Positions 1 through 10,639 are shown, counted from the stretch's first letter. The stretch: DNA of 64,000 nucleotides from Aequitasia blattaphilus (GCF_024721305.1 NZ_JAMXOD010000009.1:54735-118734), one strand, 5' to 3'. Translations and numbers: made by a program. The notes: generated by a model from the letters alone, not told the origin.

Positions 1-1043
1 CTTGTAAATTGATTATAAGCTTTTATACATGGGTGTCGGAGTTTAGTCTGCAGCTTCCCATGGCCAGATTGATTCTGGGGCGTCCTCCTTTGTATTTGAT
101 TTTAAGCTATTACGGAATCCTGCTATTGATTTTTTTCTTTGTGAAAAAGAGAAAAGGAGTGGTTTTACTGGGCGTCTATTTTTTATTCATTCTACTGGTG
201 GGGACAAAATTTTATGAACCAGAATTCCAGGTTACCATGGTGGATGTAGGTCAGGGAGATGGGATTTTTATCCGGGAAAAGTTTGGAGGAAATATTTTTA
301 TTGATGGGGGCAGCAGCACAGAGGAAAAGGTAGGACAGTATCAAATGGAGCCTTTTCTAAAGTATAAGGGAGTAAGAAGCTTGGACTATGTTTTGATATC
401 TCATGGGGACAGTGATCATTACAGTGGTATTTTAGAAATGATTCAAAGAAAAAAATCATCCATTCCCATAAGGAATCTTGTTTTACCGGCTGGATATCGG
501 GAGGATGAGAGCTTACTTATGCTTGCAGAAGAAGGAGGGAAGGCAGGAATAAAAATATTGGAGATGGGAGAGGGAGATCGAATCCAGATTCGAAATCTTA
601 TTCTGACATGCTGGGCACCGGCTCAAGATAAAACAGGGAAAAGCAGTAATGAGGATTCCATGGTACTTTCCCTCAATTACAAAGAATTTTCCATGCTTTT
701 TACCGGGGATTTGGAAGGTCCCAACGAATTGCTGGTGGGGAAAAAGGTCAAAGGGAATTATGATGTATTAAAGGTGGCACATCATGGTTCGAAAAATGGA
801 ACCAGTGCAGACTTCTTAAAGAATGTAAAGCCGAAGGTGGCACTCATATCGGCAGGAGTAAGGAATACCTATGGGCATCCTCATAAGGAGGTCATAGAGC
901 GATTAAAAGAAACGGGATGCGAAATTTATTCAACGAAGGAGAGTGGTGCTGTGACGATTTTTATAAAAAACAAAGATTATCCCTTTCGGTTTTACATTTC
1001 CAAACATCTCAAGTATAATAAAGGCTATGAAAAGTATAATTGA
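1..1043 (+). CDS. comEC: ComEC/Rec2 competence protein, C-terminal part (5' end outside window)
   Basis: The reading frame is open to the window edge, so this is the 3' part of a longer gene; the TTG at 9 is not a convincing start. ComEC forms the membrane channel for single-stranded DNA during transformation, and its C-terminal domain is a metallo-beta-lactamase-like hydrolase. Counting from the TTG, residues 25-65 are hydrophobic (last membrane segments). The hydrolase domain follows with VDVGQGD (78-84), SHGDSDH (131-137, the HxHxDH-type metal motif with Gly-Asp in place of x-His), FTGDL (231-235), VAHHGS (256-261) and NTYGHPH (286-292). It overlaps holA by 17 nt, the same order seen in many Firmicutes. 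Confidence 0.9.
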   Translation, partial: CKLIISFYTWVSEFSLQLPMARLILGRPPLYLILSYYGILLLIFFFVKKRKGVVLLGVYFLFILLVGTKFYEPEFQVTMVDVGQGDGIFIREKFGGNIFIDGGSSTEEKVGQYQMEPFLKYKGVRSLDYVLISHGDSDHYSGILEMIQRKKSSIPIRNLVLPAGYREDESLLMLAEEGGKAGIKILEMGEGDRIQIRNLILTCWAPAQDKTGKSSNEDSMVLSLNYKEFSMLFTGDLEGPNELLVGKKVKGNYDVLKVAHHGSKNGTSADFLKNVKPKVALISAGVRNTYGHPHKEVIERLKETGCEIYSTKESGAVTIFIKNKDYPFRFYISKHLKYNKGYEKYN

Positions 1044-2007
1044 AGATATTAAAACAGGTGACTATAAAAGCGTGTATCTCTTCTATGGAGAAGAGAATTA
1101 CTTGAAGCAACAATATAAAAAAAAGCTGATTGAAGCATTGATACCCCAGGATGACACTGTCAACTTTGCTTCCTTTGAAGGAAAAGATGTAAAGGTTGAG
1201 GAGATTATGTCTCTGGGGGACACAATGCCTTTTTTTGCTGAGCGAAGATTAATTGTAGTGGAGAATTCAGGTTTCCTAAAACAGAAGTCAGAAGAATTGG
1301 CAAGCTACATACCAGAGATTCCTGAGTCTGCAGTTCTTTTGTTTGTAGAATCAGAAGTAGATAAAAGGGGAAAAGTATATAAAGCAATCACCAAAAAGGG
1401 AAGAGCAGTGGATATGAGTGCTCAGGATGAAAAGAGTTTGATTATGTGGCTTGCATCCTTAATCAAGGGAGAGAATAAGAAAGTAAAAGAAAGTACGCTT
1501 CGTTATTTTATTGGGAAAGCCGGTCACAATATGGATACCCTAAAAAGAGAGATGGACAAGGTGATTTCCTATGCTCTATATGAGGATGAAATTACACCTC
1601 AGGCAATAGATGCAGTCGTAACGAATCAGATTGAAAATCATATCTTTGATATGGTGGAAGCAGTTTCCCTTAAGAAACAGAAAGAAGCGCTGAGGCTTTA
1701 CTATGAGCTACTGGCCTTAAAGGAACCTCCAATGCGAATTCTATATATGCTGAGCCGTCAGTTTAAACAGCTCTTAGAAGTAAAAGGATTAAGAAAGCAA
1801 GGATATGATAAGGGGAAAATCGCAAAGGCAGCAGGAATTCATCCTTTTGTAGTGGGAAAACTTCTGAATCAGGTCAATCGTTTTCGAACCAAAGAGTTAA
1901 TTTCTATTCTGGAAGGTGCGCTTGAAAGTGAAAAGGCAGTTAAAGTAGGAGATTTAAAAGATACTCTGAGTGTAGAACTCTTTATTGTAAAGAATTCTGC
2001 CTCATGA
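1027..2007 (+). CDS. holA: DNA polymerase III subunit delta
   Basis: The 326-aa product has the family's usual length. The delta subunit of the clamp loader opens the sliding clamp ring and loads it on primed DNA. The N-terminal segment has the Walker-like region LFYGEENYLK (about residues 18-27) typical of HolA, followed by the helical AAA+ lid and a C-terminal collar domain (about 210-326). The start ATG lies inside the end of comEC, which implies translational coupling. A comEC-holA pair is conserved in Firmicutes. Identification rests on sequence pattern and context. Confidence 0.9.
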   Translation: MKSIIEDIKTGDYKSVYLFYGEENYLKQQYKKKLIEALIPQDDTVNFASFEGKDVKVEEIMSLGDTMPFFAERRLIVVENSGFLKQKSEELASYIPEIPESAVLLFVESEVDKRGKVYKAITKKGRAVDMSAQDEKSLIMWLASLIKGENKKVKESTLRYFIGKAGHNMDTLKREMDKVISYALYEDEITPQAIDAVVTNQIENHIFDMVEAVSLKKQKEALRLYYELLALKEPPMRILYMLSRQFKQLLEVKGLRKQGYDKGKIAKAAGIHPFVVGKLLNQVNRFRTKELISILEGALESEKAVKVGDLKDTLSVELFIVKNSAS

Positions 2008-2073
2008 TATACTTATTTGTCAGGTAGAAACTGTAATTTAGTCAGAAATGTTAATTGGGAAGGAAATAAAAAA

Positions 2074-3888
2074 GTGGCAGGAATCGAACAAAAAAACATA
2101 CGAAATTTTTGCATTATTGCACATATAGATCATGGAAAATCAACCTTGGCAGATCGTATTATAGAAAGAACGGGATTGCTTACCAGCAGAGAGATGCAGT
2201 CTCAAGTTTTAGACAACATGGATCTTGAGAGAGAGCGCGGTATTACAATTAAAGCACAAACGGTACGTACCGTTTATAAAGCAGAAGACGGAGAAGAATA
2301 TGTCTTTAACTTGATTGATACTCCAGGACATGTGGATTTCAATTATGAAGTATCAAGAAGCCTTGCGGCTTGTGATGGTGCCATCTTAGTGGTGGATGCG
2401 GCACAAGGAGTAGAAGCCCAGACTCTGGCCAATGTTTATTTGGCATTAGACCATGACCTTGATGTGGTACCGGTGATTAATAAAGTGGATTTACCCAGTG
2501 CCGAGCCAGAACGGGTGATTGAAGAAATTGAAGATGTAATCGGAATAGAGGCTCAGGATGCACCCCTGATTTCGGCGAAAACAGGACTGAATATTGACCA
2601 GGTATTGGAACAAATTGTGAAGAAAATTCCGGCACCATCAGGAGATCCAAGTGCACCTTTACAGGCTTTGATTTTTGATTCCTTGTATGACGCCTACAAA
2701 GGAGTAATCGTTTTTTGTAGAATTATGGAAGGAAATGTTAAAAAGGGAGATCCCATCCTTATGATGGCAACGGGAGCAAAGGCTGAGGTTGTGGAAGTAG
2801 GATATTTCGGAGCCGGACGGTTTATTCCTTGTGATGAATTAAGTGCTGGAACCGTTGGTTATATTACGGCAAGTCTTAAGAATGTTAAAGATACTCAAGT
2901 GGGAGATACCGTAACGAGTCCGGTAAGGCCATGCGAAGAGCCCTTGCCGGGATATAAAAAAGTAAATCCGATGGTATACTGTGGTTTATACCCGGCAGAC
3001 GGAGCTAAGTATCAGGACTTAAGAGATGCGCTGGAAAAGCTTCAGTTAAATGATGCGGCTCTTCAATACGAACCGGAGACATCGATTGCACTAGGTTTTG
3101 GTTTCCGATGTGGATTCCTGGGATTATTGCATTTGGAAATCATTCAGGAGAGACTGGAGAGGGAATACAACCTGGATCTTGTAACAACTGCACCGGGAGT
3201 TGTGTACCGAGTGTATAAATCGAATGGGGAAATGATTGAGCTGACAAACCCTTCAAACTTACCAGATCCATCAGAGATTGAATATATGGAAGAACCTGTG
3301 GTGAAAGCAGAGATTATGGTAACTTCTCCTTATATTGGCGCTATTATGGATTTGTGCCAGGAGAGAAGAGGCCAGTATGAGGGTATGGAATACATAGAGG
3401 AGACACGGGCGGTATTGCATTATCAGCTTCCGCTAAATGAAATCATTTATGACTTCTTTGATGCTTTAAAGTCTCGTTCAAAAGGCTATGCCTCTTTTGA
3501 TTATGAGATGAATGGTTACCAACGATCCGAGCTTGTGAAGCTGGATATATTGATTAATAAAGAAGAAGTGGATGCCCTTTCCTTCATCGTTCATGCTGGA
3601 ACAGCTTATGAGCGGGGAAGAAAGATGTGTGAAAAGCTAAAAGAGGAGATTCCAAGACAGCTTTTTGAAGTGCCGATTCAAGCAGCAATTGGAAGTAAGG
3701 TTATTGCAAGAGAAACTGTTCGTGCAATGCGAAAGGATGTGCTTGCAAAATGCTACGGTGGTGACATTTCAAGAAAGAGAAAACTCTTAGAAAAGCAAAA
3801 AGAAGGAAAGAAACGTATGAGGCAAGTAGGAAACGTAGAAATTCCTCAGAAAGCTTTCATGAGTGTCCTGAAATTGGATGATAAATAA
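2074..3888 (+). CDS. lepA: Elongation factor 4 (LepA)
   Basis: This is a ribosome-bound translational GTPase. I place the start at GTG 2074 because GGAAGGA lies 9 nt upstream and the product then begins [12 protein letters not shown], matching LepA N-termini, and has 604 aa, the usual length. The frame extends upstream to a TTG at 2017, which would add 19 atypical residues. G1 is AHIDHGKST (16-24), the switch 1 region has RGITIK, G3 is DTPGH and G4 is NKVD. The LepA-specific C-terminal domain is present and rich in Lys and Arg near the end ([16 protein letters not shown]). Confidence 0.95.
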   Translation: MAGIEQKNIRNFCIIAHIDHGKSTLADRIIERTGLLTSREMQSQVLDNMDLERERGITIKAQTVRTVYKAEDGEEYVFNLIDTPGHVDFNYEVSRSLAACDGAILVVDAAQGVEAQTLANVYLALDHDLDVVPVINKVDLPSAEPERVIEEIEDVIGIEAQDAPLISAKTGLNIDQVLEQIVKKIPAPSGDPSAPLQALIFDSLYDAYKGVIVFCRIMEGNVKKGDPILMMATGAKAEVVEVGYFGAGRFIPCDELSAGTVGYITASLKNVKDTQVGDTVTSPVRPCEEPLPGYKKVNPMVYCGLYPADGAKYQDLRDALEKLQLNDAALQYEPETSIALGFGFRCGFLGLLHLEIIQERLEREYNLDLVTTAPGVVYRVYKSNGEMIELTNPSNLPDPSEIEYMEEPVVKAEIMVTSPYIGAIMDLCQERRGQYEGMEYIEETRAVLHYQLPLNEIIYDFFDALKSRSKGYASFDYEMNGYQRSELVKLDILINKEEVDALSFIVHAGTAYERGRKMCEKLKEEIPRQLFEVPIQAAIGSKVIARETVRAMRKDVLAKCYGGDISRKRKLLEKQKEGKKRMRQVGNVEIPQKAFMSVLKLDDK

Positions 3889-4984
3889 GATGAAAAAACT
3901 AGGACTGTATATCCACATACCCTTTTGCATTAAGAAATGCAATTACTGCGACTTCCCATCTCAAAAAGGGACGCTCCAGGAGCAAAAGACTTATGTGACA
4001 AATTTGTTGAGGAAGCTTGATACGTATCGTGAAATGGCAAAAGATTATCAAGTGGATACAATTTTTATTGGAGGGGGGACCCCCTCCATTTTAGAACCGG
4101 GAGAAATAAAAAGACTGATGGAAAAGGTTTACAGCATCTTCTCTGTTGAGGCGGATGCCGAGATTTCCATAGAAATGAATCCTGGAACGGCAACAAAGGA
4201 AAAAGTAGGAGAGTATAAGCAGGCAGGAATCAACCGATTAAGTATCGGTTTGCAATCAGCCAAAGACGAAGAATTGAAAATCCTGGGACGGATTCACACT
4301 TTTGAGGATTTTCTACGAAGTTATGAAATGGTACGAAACGAAGGATTTTCAAATGTTAATGTGGATCTCATGTTTGGAATCCCCAAGCAGACCAGTGATA
4401 GCTTTGTAAGCACACTTAAAAAAACGGCCGCCTTAAATCCGGAGCATCTGTCTGTTTACAGCCTTATTATTGAAGAAGGAACTCCGTTTTTTCAATGGTA
4501 TCAACAAAAGGAAATGGTACTTCCAGACGAAGAGGAAGAAAGACAAATGTATAAAGGGGCACAGGAAATTCTCTGGAATTATGGATACAATCGCTATGAA
4601 ATATCGAATTATGCCAAAAACGGGTATGAATGCAGACATAACTTAAAATATTGGAATATGGATGAATATCTGGGAATAGGAAGAAGTGCCGCGTCCTTTC
4701 TTGACAAGGAACGATTCGTGGAAAATGAAAAGCGAGAGGTATTAACCAGAGAAAGTCTTATGGAAGAGTTTATGTTTTTAGGACTTCGCAAGATGGAAGG
4801 CATTCGGGAAATGGATTTCCAAAAGAGATTTGCCCAAAATGTGGATGAAATTTATCAAAATGAACTTCTGAAATTGGTGGACAATAAGCTTCTGATGCGA
4901 GAAGAGGGAAGGATTTTTTTGACGGAGAGAGGGATTGATATCAGCAACTATGTGATGCAGCATTTTATTTTTGACAAAGAATAG
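3878..4984 (+). CDS. hemW: Radical SAM protein HemW (oxygen-independent coproporphyrinogen III oxidase-like)
   Basis: Residues C17, C21 and C24 form the CX3CX2C motif ([12 protein letters not shown]) that binds the radical SAM 4Fe-4S cluster, and GGGTPS follows at about 66-71. HemW proteins are heme chaperones or carriers, and many are annotated as HemN-like oxidases. Lack of other heme genes nearby argues against assigning heme synthesis. Two starts are possible: ATG 3878, overlapping lepA by 11 nt, or ATG 3890, which gives [13 protein letters not shown]. Neither has a strong ribosome binding site. The lepA-hemW order is common in Firmicutes. Confidence 0.88.
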   Translation: MINKMKKLGLYIHIPFCIKKCNYCDFPSQKGTLQEQKTYVTNLLRKLDTYREMAKDYQVDTIFIGGGTPSILEPGEIKRLMEKVYSIFSVEADAEISIEMNPGTATKEKVGEYKQAGINRLSIGLQSAKDEELKILGRIHTFEDFLRSYEMVRNEGFSNVNVDLMFGIPKQTSDSFVSTLKKTAALNPEHLSVYSLIIEEGTPFFQWYQQKEMVLPDEEEERQMYKGAQEILWNYGYNRYEISNYAKNGYECRHNLKYWNMDEYLGIGRSAASFLDKERFVENEKREVLTRESLMEEFMFLGLRKMEGIREMDFQKRFAQNVDEIYQNELLKLVDNKLLMREEGRIFLTERGIDISNYVMQHFIFDKE

Positions 4985-4993
4985 GAGGTTTCT

Positions 4994-5542
4994 ATGTTAG
5001 ATGCAATTAAAAACAGACGAAGTGTAAGAAAATACACAAATACACCAGTGGAAAAAGAAAAGCTTTTAGAGGTTATAAATGCAGCGCGGATGGCGCCTTC
5101 AGGACATAATATGCAGCCGTGGACATTTATTGTGATTGAAAATGAAGAGACGAAAAAAGCTCTTGCCTTTGCAGACCATGAGCAGTATTGGATGGAGGAG
5201 GCACCGGTATTAATTGCTTGTGTAGCCGATATTAGAAAATGGATTGGAGGAGAAAAGGTTTACGTCAATGAAACCAGTGATTTCTTTGCATTGAAACGTG
5301 TGATTCGTGATACCTCTATCGCAATTACCCATATTTTGTTGGAAGCAGAAAACCAAGGACTTTCCACTTGTTGGACAGGATGGTACCAGCAGCTAGACGT
5401 CAGACCCCTTTTAGACATACCGGAAGACCAGTATGTTGTAGGGATTGTAGCATTAGGATACGGTGCGGAACAACCAGAAGAAAGACCAAGAAAAAAGCTG
5501 GAAGAAATAATCCGATATGAAACCTGGGGAGAGGAACAATAG
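4994..5542 (+). CDS. Nitroreductase family protein
   Basis: The 182-aa protein begins MLDAIKNRRSVRKY, the classic FMN-contacting N-terminus of the NfsA/NfsB family, followed by MAPSGHNMQPW (FMN binding) and a GLSTCWTGW segment. Such enzymes reduce nitro groups, quinones or flavins with NAD(P)H; the physiological substrate cannot be read from the sequence. The start ATG is preceded by AGGAGG 8 nt upstream. It follows hemW by 9 nt, so it is probably co-transcribed. Confidence 0.88.
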   Translation: MLDAIKNRRSVRKYTNTPVEKEKLLEVINAARMAPSGHNMQPWTFIVIENEETKKALAFADHEQYWMEEAPVLIACVADIRKWIGGEKVYVNETSDFFALKRVIRDTSIAITHILLEAENQGLSTCWTGWYQQLDVRPLLDIPEDQYVVGIVALGYGAEQPEERPRKKLEEIIRYETWGEEQ

Positions 5543-5544
5543 TT

Positions 5545-6057
5545 TTATAGAAGTTTTTGCATAATCAAAGAATAAACTTCTTCGCTGTTTTTGTACCAAT
5601 TATCCGCAATTGTTTGCGCTTCTGCAATCGATGGAACGGAGACGTTTAAGTCAATCAGGGGAACGTTTCCTTCCATTACCCGCAGACGTACGGTGTATTC
5701 ATGATTCACATTCTCATAATAATCTGCTTTAATCTGAGATTCTATTTTCAAATCATATTTTTTTTCGGACAGATAAACATCAATATCTGCAATGATATCT
5801 CCAGATATTTCTTTTGAAAAATAGTGGAGTGTTTTTTCACCCTCCTCTGTTAAATGGTAAAGAGTACGATTGTGGGTGTTTTCCACACGAATAAAGCCGG
5901 AATTTTCTAGTTCCGACAAGGTTTGCTGCAGCTTAAAATATGTGGTGTAACCCTTGTCTAAGATGAAATCTGAAATCTGTGAGGTTGCCAAGGGGAAGTC
6001 CACCTTGTTTAACATGTATAATACGATTAATTTATAAAGCAAGTTTACGTCTGCCAT
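5545..6057 (-). CDS. DUF4364 family protein
   Basis: The 170-aa product begins MADVNLLYKLIVLYML and contains a winged-helix-like N-terminal half (about 1-90), including ISDFILDKGYTTYFKLQQTLSELENSG as spaced helices, with an alpha/beta C-terminal half. This matches the DUF4364 family of Clostridia. Its function is unknown; the winged-helix shape suggests a regulator (inference). It lies directly downstream of the YhcC-type gene with 1 nt between them, so the two form an operon. It converges on the nitroreductase gene with only 2 nt between the stops and no visible terminator. Confidence 0.82.
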   Translation of the reverse strand: MADVNLLYKLIVLYMLNKVDFPLATSQISDFILDKGYTTYFKLQQTLSELENSGFIRVENTHNRTLYHLTEEGEKTLHYFSKEISGDIIADIDVYLSEKKYDLKIESQIKADYYENVNHEYTVRLRVMEGNVPLIDLNVSVPSIAEAQTIADNWYKNSEEVYSLIMQKLL

Positions 6058-6058
6058 T

Positions 6059-6985
6059 TTATTTCAGCTCCTTTCCCTGCCAAATATCCTGTTCCTTCAA
6101 ATAGTGGTGAAGTCTGTTTAATACCAGTTTTTTGTTTGCTGTCCATTTTGGCTCGATGAGTAAGTTTTTTGGGCCGTCTCCTGTTAAACGGTGTATGACA
6201 ATATCAGGGTCTAAATGCCCGATGCAAAATCCGATGAAATCCAAATATTCCTCCAAGGATGGAATACAGAAAGGAGACTGCTCAAACAGTACGCCTAAAT
6301 CTGTCTGTTTTAAAATGTAGAGCAAAGAAATTTTTACCCCCCATATAGGAGACTGGTTAATGTATTGTAATGTTTCGTAAATCTCTTTCTGGCTTTCGCC
6401 GGGAAGTCCCAGTATCATGTGGACAACCACGGGAATTTTATGGATGTTCAATTGATTCAAAGCTTTATCGAAGGTTTGGTGGGAATAGCCTCTGCGAATA
6501 AAGTCAATACTTTTCTCGTGGATTGTCTGTAATCCTAGTTCGATCCAAACCGGCTTTATTTTATGAATGCGGCAAAGCACATCAATAATCTCATCCGGGA
6601 GACAGTCACCTCGGGTTGCAATTGATATCGCCTTAATGTCAGGATGGTTTGCAGCCTCCAGATAAAGAGATTCCAGTCTTTGAGGATTGCCATATGTATT
6701 GGTAAAGGCTTGGAAATAAGCAATATAAGAGGAACCTTTATATTTATCTCCAATCCGAAGTTTTTCTGCTTCAATTTGTTCTGTAATGGACAAAGAAGAA
6801 GAGGAAGTGAAATCCCCAGAGCCACCGCTGCTGCAGAATATACAGCCTCTTGTATCAAGAGAGCCATCACGGTTTGGACAAGTACAGCCTGTGTTTAAGG
6901 AGACTTTGTAGACTTTTTCTCCAAAGGTCTGCTTTAAATAATAGTCCAAAGAATGGTAAGGTTTATCGCCCCATGTTTTTTTCAT
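6059..6985 (-). CDS. TIGR01212-type (YhcC) radical SAM protein
   Basis: The 308-aa product has the cysteine-rich segment VSLNTGCTCPNRDG...GCIFC near residues 29-51, the spaced CxC...CxxC pattern of the YhcC subgroup of radical SAM enzymes. It is followed by the TNTYGNPQRL segment and LGLPGESQKEI. Its reaction is not established. The Shine-Dalgarno sequence GAAGGGAT sits about 9 nt before the ATG on the minus strand. It is transcribed away from rho, and DUF4364 follows in the same operon. Confidence 0.85.
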   Translation of the reverse strand: MKKTWGDKPYHSLDYYLKQTFGEKVYKVSLNTGCTCPNRDGSLDTRGCIFCSSGGSGDFTSSSSLSITEQIEAEKLRIGDKYKGSSYIAYFQAFTNTYGNPQRLESLYLEAANHPDIKAISIATRGDCLPDEIIDVLCRIHKIKPVWIELGLQTIHEKSIDFIRRGYSHQTFDKALNQLNIHKIPVVVHMILGLPGESQKEIYETLQYINQSPIWGVKISLLYILKQTDLGVLFEQSPFCIPSLEEYLDFIGFCIGHLDPDIVIHRLTGDGPKNLLIEPKWTANKKLVLNRLHHYLKEQDIWQGKELK

Positions 6986-7028
6986 AATTTGTTAATCCCT
7001 TCTGATAGGTATATTATCATATTTTTCA

Positions 7029-7057
7029 TTGTATTTCCAAGATTTTTGTAGTATACT
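7029..7057 (+). promoter_or_regulatory. Candidate sigma-A promoter for rho
   Basis: TTGTAT at 7029-7034 and TATACT at 7052-7057 are separated by 17 nt, close to the housekeeping consensus, and lie about 60-90 nt before the rho start. Confidence 0.6.
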
Positions 7058-7117
7058 TTGAGAAGTGTATTCATCCAGTCGTTTCTGACGAAAATTCCAA
7101 GGGATAAAAGATAAATA

Positions 7118-8488
7118 ATGAAAGAGAAAGGAAATAAAAACACAATGCGTGAAAAGTATGAGTCATTACCTCTTGCGACGCTAAAAGAATTGGCAAAGGC
7201 CAGAGGGATCAAGGGTATTTCAGCTCTAAAAAAGGCAGAACTCATTGAAGTAATGTTACAAGAAGACAAAAAGGCGGAAGTGGAGAAGGCAGAACAGGTT
7301 AAGACAGAGCCGGTTAAGACAGAGGCTGCAAAAACGGAAACAAAGGAATTTAAGGCTTTAGATAGTGGGGATAAGGCTTTTGGTATTTTAGAGGTGATGG
7401 CAGATGGTTTCGGTTTTATACGAAGCGATAATTATTTGCCGGGAGATGCGGATGTGTATGTGTCACCTTCCCAAATTCGTAAGTTTAATTTAAAGACTGG
7501 AGATATTTTAGAGGGACATACGAGAGTAAAAACCCAACAGGAAAAATTTAGCGCTTTATTATACCTGTCCAAAATAAACGGATTATCTCCTCGTGAAATA
7601 ATCGGGCGTGGAAATTTTGAGGATATGACTCCCATTTTCCCTAATAAGCGTCTGAAATTAGAGACCACAAAAGATAATAGGGCAATGAGGGTAATGGATT
7701 TGATTTCACCAATTGGTAAGGGACAAAGAGGGATGATTGTTTCTCCACCAAAGGCTGGAAAAACAACTCTTTTAAAACAGGTGGCCTTATCTGTGAGAGA
7801 AAACAATCCAGAAGTACACATGCTGATTCTGCTTATTGATGAGCGTCCTGAGGAAGTGACGGATATTAAAGAAGCCATTGAGGGAGAAAATGTAGAGGTA
7901 ATTTACTCGACTTTTGATGAATTGCCAGATCATCATAAGAGAGTTTCGGAAATGGTGATTGAACGGGCGAAGAGATTGGTAGAGCAAAAACAGGATGTAA
8001 TGATTTTACTGGACAGCATTACAAGACTTGCAAGAGCATACAATCTAACTGTTCCGCCGTCAGGGCGAACACTTTCAGGTGGATTGGATCCGGCAGCACT
8101 TCATATGCCAAAACGTTTCTTTGGTGCGGCACGAAATATGAGAGAAGGCGGCAGTCTTACAATCTTAGCAACGGCTCTTGTAGACACAGGAAGTAAAATG
8201 GATGATGTGGTTTATGAAGAATTCAAAGGAACAGGTAATATGGAGCTTGTGTTGGATCGTAAAATGTCAGAACGTAGAATCTTCCCGGCAATCGATATTT
8301 TAAAATCTGGTACCAGACGAGATGACTTACTCTTTGAGGGAGAAGAAAAAGCGGCGACGGATTACATGCGCCGTAATCTTAATGGGAATCGAAGTGATGA
8401 AGCAGTTGACAAGATTCTTTATATGTTCTCAAAAACAGAAAATAATGTAGAATTTATTCAATGGTTAAAAAAGACGAAATTCAACTAG
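7118..8488 (+). CDS. rho: Transcription termination factor Rho
   Basis: Rho is a hexameric RNA helicase that ends transcription. The order is: N-terminal SAP-like helices (about 15-47), an acidic/Lys-rich linker with repeated KTE units (about 50-80), a cold-shock-type RNA-binding domain (about 84-140), Walker A in PPKAGKTT (210-217) and Walker B in [15 protein letters not shown]. Length is 456 aa. A start at ATG 7145 ([13 protein letters not shown]) is also possible, with AAAGGAA 11 nt upstream; the ATG at 7118 has a weaker, more distant site. rpmE follows, as in many Firmicutes. Confidence 0.95.
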   Translation: MKEKGNKNTMREKYESLPLATLKELAKARGIKGISALKKAELIEVMLQEDKKAEVEKAEQVKTEPVKTEAAKTETKEFKALDSGDKAFGILEVMADGFGFIRSDNYLPGDADVYVSPSQIRKFNLKTGDILEGHTRVKTQQEKFSALLYLSKINGLSPREIIGRGNFEDMTPIFPNKRLKLETTKDNRAMRVMDLISPIGKGQRGMIVSPPKAGKTTLLKQVALSVRENNPEVHMLILLIDERPEEVTDIKEAIEGENVEVIYSTFDELPDHHKRVSEMVIERAKRLVEQKQDVMILLDSITRLARAYNLTVPPSGRTLSGGLDPAALHMPKRFFGAARNMREGGSLTILATALVDTGSKMDDVVYEEFKGTGNMELVLDRKMSERRIFPAIDILKSGTRRDDLLFEGEEKAATDYMRRNLNGNRSDEAVDKILYMFSKTENNVEFIQWLKKTKFN

Positions 8489-8514
8489 ACAAAGACATGC
8501 TTTTATGATATACT
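8486..8514 (+). promoter_or_regulatory. Candidate promoter for rpmE
   Basis: TAGACA (8486-8491), a 17-nt spacer and TATACT (8509-8514) with an upstream TG extension form a good sigma-A promoter that overlaps the rho stop codon, giving rpmE its own transcript. Confidence 0.65.
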
Positions 8515-8582
8515 AACAAAGCTGTTTAAAAGTGAAACAATCACGTGTATCGTGTGAAATAATAATTAAAAGAGGTGATACT

Positions 8583-8786
8583 ATGAGAGAAGGAATACAT
8601 CCAGATTACTATCAGGCAAAAGTGACCTGCAACTGTGGAAATGAATTTGTAACAGGTTCAACAAACAAAGAGATTCATGTGGAAATCTGTTCAAAGTGCC
8701 ATCCATTCTACACAGGACAACAAAAAGCTACAAAAGCTCGTGGACGAGTTGATCAGTTTAACAAGAGATACGGAATGGACAAATAA
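8583..8786 (+). CDS. rpmE: Ribosomal protein bL31
   Basis: The 67-aa product [13 protein letters not shown]... contains CNC near residue 16 and CSKCHPFY near 36-43, the zinc-binding cysteines of the C+ form of L31. The start is ATG 8583 because AGAGGTGAT lies just upstream; an in-frame upstream ATG (8532) would add 17 residues not found in this family. A terminator follows directly. It is part of the 50S subunit. Confidence 0.96.
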   Translation: MREGIHPDYYQAKVTCNCGNEFVTGSTNKEIHVEICSKCHPFYTGQQKATKARGRVDQFNKRYGMDK

Positions 8787-8798
8787 GTATGTTACGAG

Positions 8799-8832
8799 GG
8801 TTGAGGTTTTTATAAATCTCAACCTTTTGTTT
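8799..8832 (+). terminator. Intrinsic terminator after rpmE
   Basis: GGTTGAGGTTT pairs with AAATCTCAACC across a 4-nt loop (11-bp stem with one G-U pair), followed by TTTTGTTT. Confidence 0.8.
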
Positions 8833-8864
8833 CATACCAAGAAATTTGTAAAAGGTGTAATGAT

Positions 8865-9782
8865 ATGAAAAGAACATCCAACATTGGTGGACAGGCTGTT
8901 TTGGAAGGGATTATGATGCGCCACGGCAATGAGTATGCATTGGCGGTTCGTACACCTCAAGGAGAAATAGCAGTTGAAAAGCATGAATATCAAAATTTTT
9001 TCAAATCCAAAAAGTTAACGACGACTCCTTTTATAAGAGGAGTATTTAATTTTATAGAATCGATGATTATGGGAGTGAAAACTCTGATGATCTCAGCAAA
9101 TTATGCTATGGATGAAGATGAGGAAGAAGATAAGACAGAAAAGAGCGAGAAAAAAGAAAAGCTTATGATGACGATTACAACAATCGTATCCTTTGTTCTT
9201 GCAATTGGAATCTTTATGGTGCTTCCCTATTTGCTTATGAATTTGGTGAAACCATTCATTGCTTCCTATGCTATACGAACGATTATTGAAGGATTTCTTA
9301 GGATTGGCATTTTCGTATGTTATATTTTGCTGGTGTCTCGTATGGAGGACATTCAGAGAACTTTTATGTATCATGGAGCTGAGCATAAGTGCATTAATTG
9401 CATTGAAGATGGAAAAGAATTAACAGTAGAAAATGTAAGGGAATCATCCAGACAACATAAAAGATGTGGGACGAGCTTTATCTTTTTTGTTTTAATCATA
9501 AGTGTCATCTTATTGCTTTTAATTCCGGTGGAGTCTACCATCATGCGAATTGTCATTCGTCTTGCTCTTATGCCTGTGATAGCGGGAATATCTTACGAAC
9601 TATTAAAGCTGGCAGGAAGAAGCGAAAATCCAATAATCAATTTGGTAAGCAAGCCAGGGTTGGCGATACAGAAGCTGACGACAAAAGAGCCAGATGATTC
9701 TATGATTGAAGTGGCGATTCGTGCAGTGGAAGAAGTGTTTGATTGGAGAGAGTTTTTAGATGAAGGAAAACCAGTGTCTTAA
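8865..9782 (+). CDS. DUF1385 family membrane protein (YqhQ-like)
   Basis: The 305-aa protein begins MKRTSNIGGQAVLEGIMMR, the signature of DUF1385/YqhQ, and contains FMYHGAEHKCINC mid-protein and the SRQHKRCGTSF segment, both conserved in the family. Hydrophobic segments lie near residues 103-128, 138-155 and 205-240. A charged acidic/Lys stretch (DEDEEEDKTEKSEKKEK) precedes the first segment. Molecular function is not known. It overlaps prmC by 23 nt, an arrangement often seen upstream of prmC-prfA. Confidence 0.88.
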   Translation: MKRTSNIGGQAVLEGIMMRHGNEYALAVRTPQGEIAVEKHEYQNFFKSKKLTTTPFIRGVFNFIESMIMGVKTLMISANYAMDEDEEEDKTEKSEKKEKLMMTITTIVSFVLAIGIFMVLPYLLMNLVKPFIASYAIRTIIEGFLRIGIFVCYILLVSRMEDIQRTFMYHGAEHKCINCIEDGKELTVENVRESSRQHKRCGTSFIFFVLIISVILLLLIPVESTIMRIVIRLALMPVIAGISYELLKLAGRSENPIINLVSKPGLAIQKLTTKEPDDSMIEVAIRAVEEVFDWREFLDEGKPVS

Positions 9783-10620
9783 AGATGCATATGGCTGGGG
9801 GATGGATACCTTAAAAAAGGCCGGTGTTACAGAGTATGCAATAGATGCATTCTATTTACTGGAGTTTGTTACAGGAGTTTCCCGTGGAAACTATTATGCA
9901 AATCCGGAGGCAATGATAGGAGAAGAAGATTTACAAAAATATCAAAGCCTTATCCAAAAAAGAAGCAGAAAAATCCCGTTGCAGCATCTTACAATGGAAC
10001 AGGAATTTATGGGTCTAAAGTTTTATGTCAATGAAGATGTATTAATTCCAAGACAAGATAGTGAAACATTGGTGGAAGAAGCCCTCGGTGAAATAGAAAA
10101 TGAAAGCAAAGTCTTAGATATGTGTACAGGCTCAGGATGTCTTTTGCTCTCCCTTCTAAAACATACCAGGAAAAAGAACGTTGAAGGGACTGGTGTGGAT
10201 ATTTCACCAGATGCTCTAAGGGTTGCAAAAAGAAATGCAGAGAATTTAGGAGTGGATGCAGTTTTTTTTCAGAGTGATTTGTTCCAGCAGGTAGAAGGCA
10301 GATTCCAGATGATTCTGTCGAACCCGCCATATATCAGAAAAGAAGAAATCAACAGTTTGGAAGAAGAGGTAAAAATCCATGATCCAATGCTTGCATTGGA
10401 TGGCGGAGAAGATGGCTTGGATTTTTATCGCCGGATCATTGAAATGAGCCCGAACCATCTAACAGAAGAGGGGATTCTGATTTTTGAAATCGGTTATGAT
10501 CAGGCAGATGATGTGGTTCAGCTTTTAAAAATGAAAGATTTTCATGGAATTGTTGTGAAAAAAGATTTAACAGGTCTTGACCGGGTTGTAAAGGCTCGGT
10601 ACAATGGCAGTGATGAGTAA
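9760..10620 (+). CDS. prmC: Peptide chain release factor N5-glutamine methyltransferase
   Basis: PrmC methylates the Gln of the GGQ motif in release factors, using S-adenosylmethionine. The 286-aa product has the SAM-binding motif DMCTGSGC (120-127) and the catalytic NPPY (188-191). Its target gene prfA lies 19 nt downstream, which supports the assignment. The start overlaps the DUF1385 gene. Confidence 0.94.
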   Translation: MKENQCLKDAYGWGMDTLKKAGVTEYAIDAFYLLEFVTGVSRGNYYANPEAMIGEEDLQKYQSLIQKRSRKIPLQHLTMEQEFMGLKFYVNEDVLIPRQDSETLVEEALGEIENESKVLDMCTGSGCLLLSLLKHTRKKNVEGTGVDISPDALRVAKRNAENLGVDAVFFQSDLFQQVEGRFQMILSNPPYIRKEEINSLEEEVKIHDPMLALDGGEDGLDFYRRIIEMSPNHLTEEGILIFEIGYDQADDVVQLLKMKDFHGIVVKKDLTGLDRVVKARYNGSDE

Positions 10621-10639
10621 CAGGAGGAATTAGAGAAAT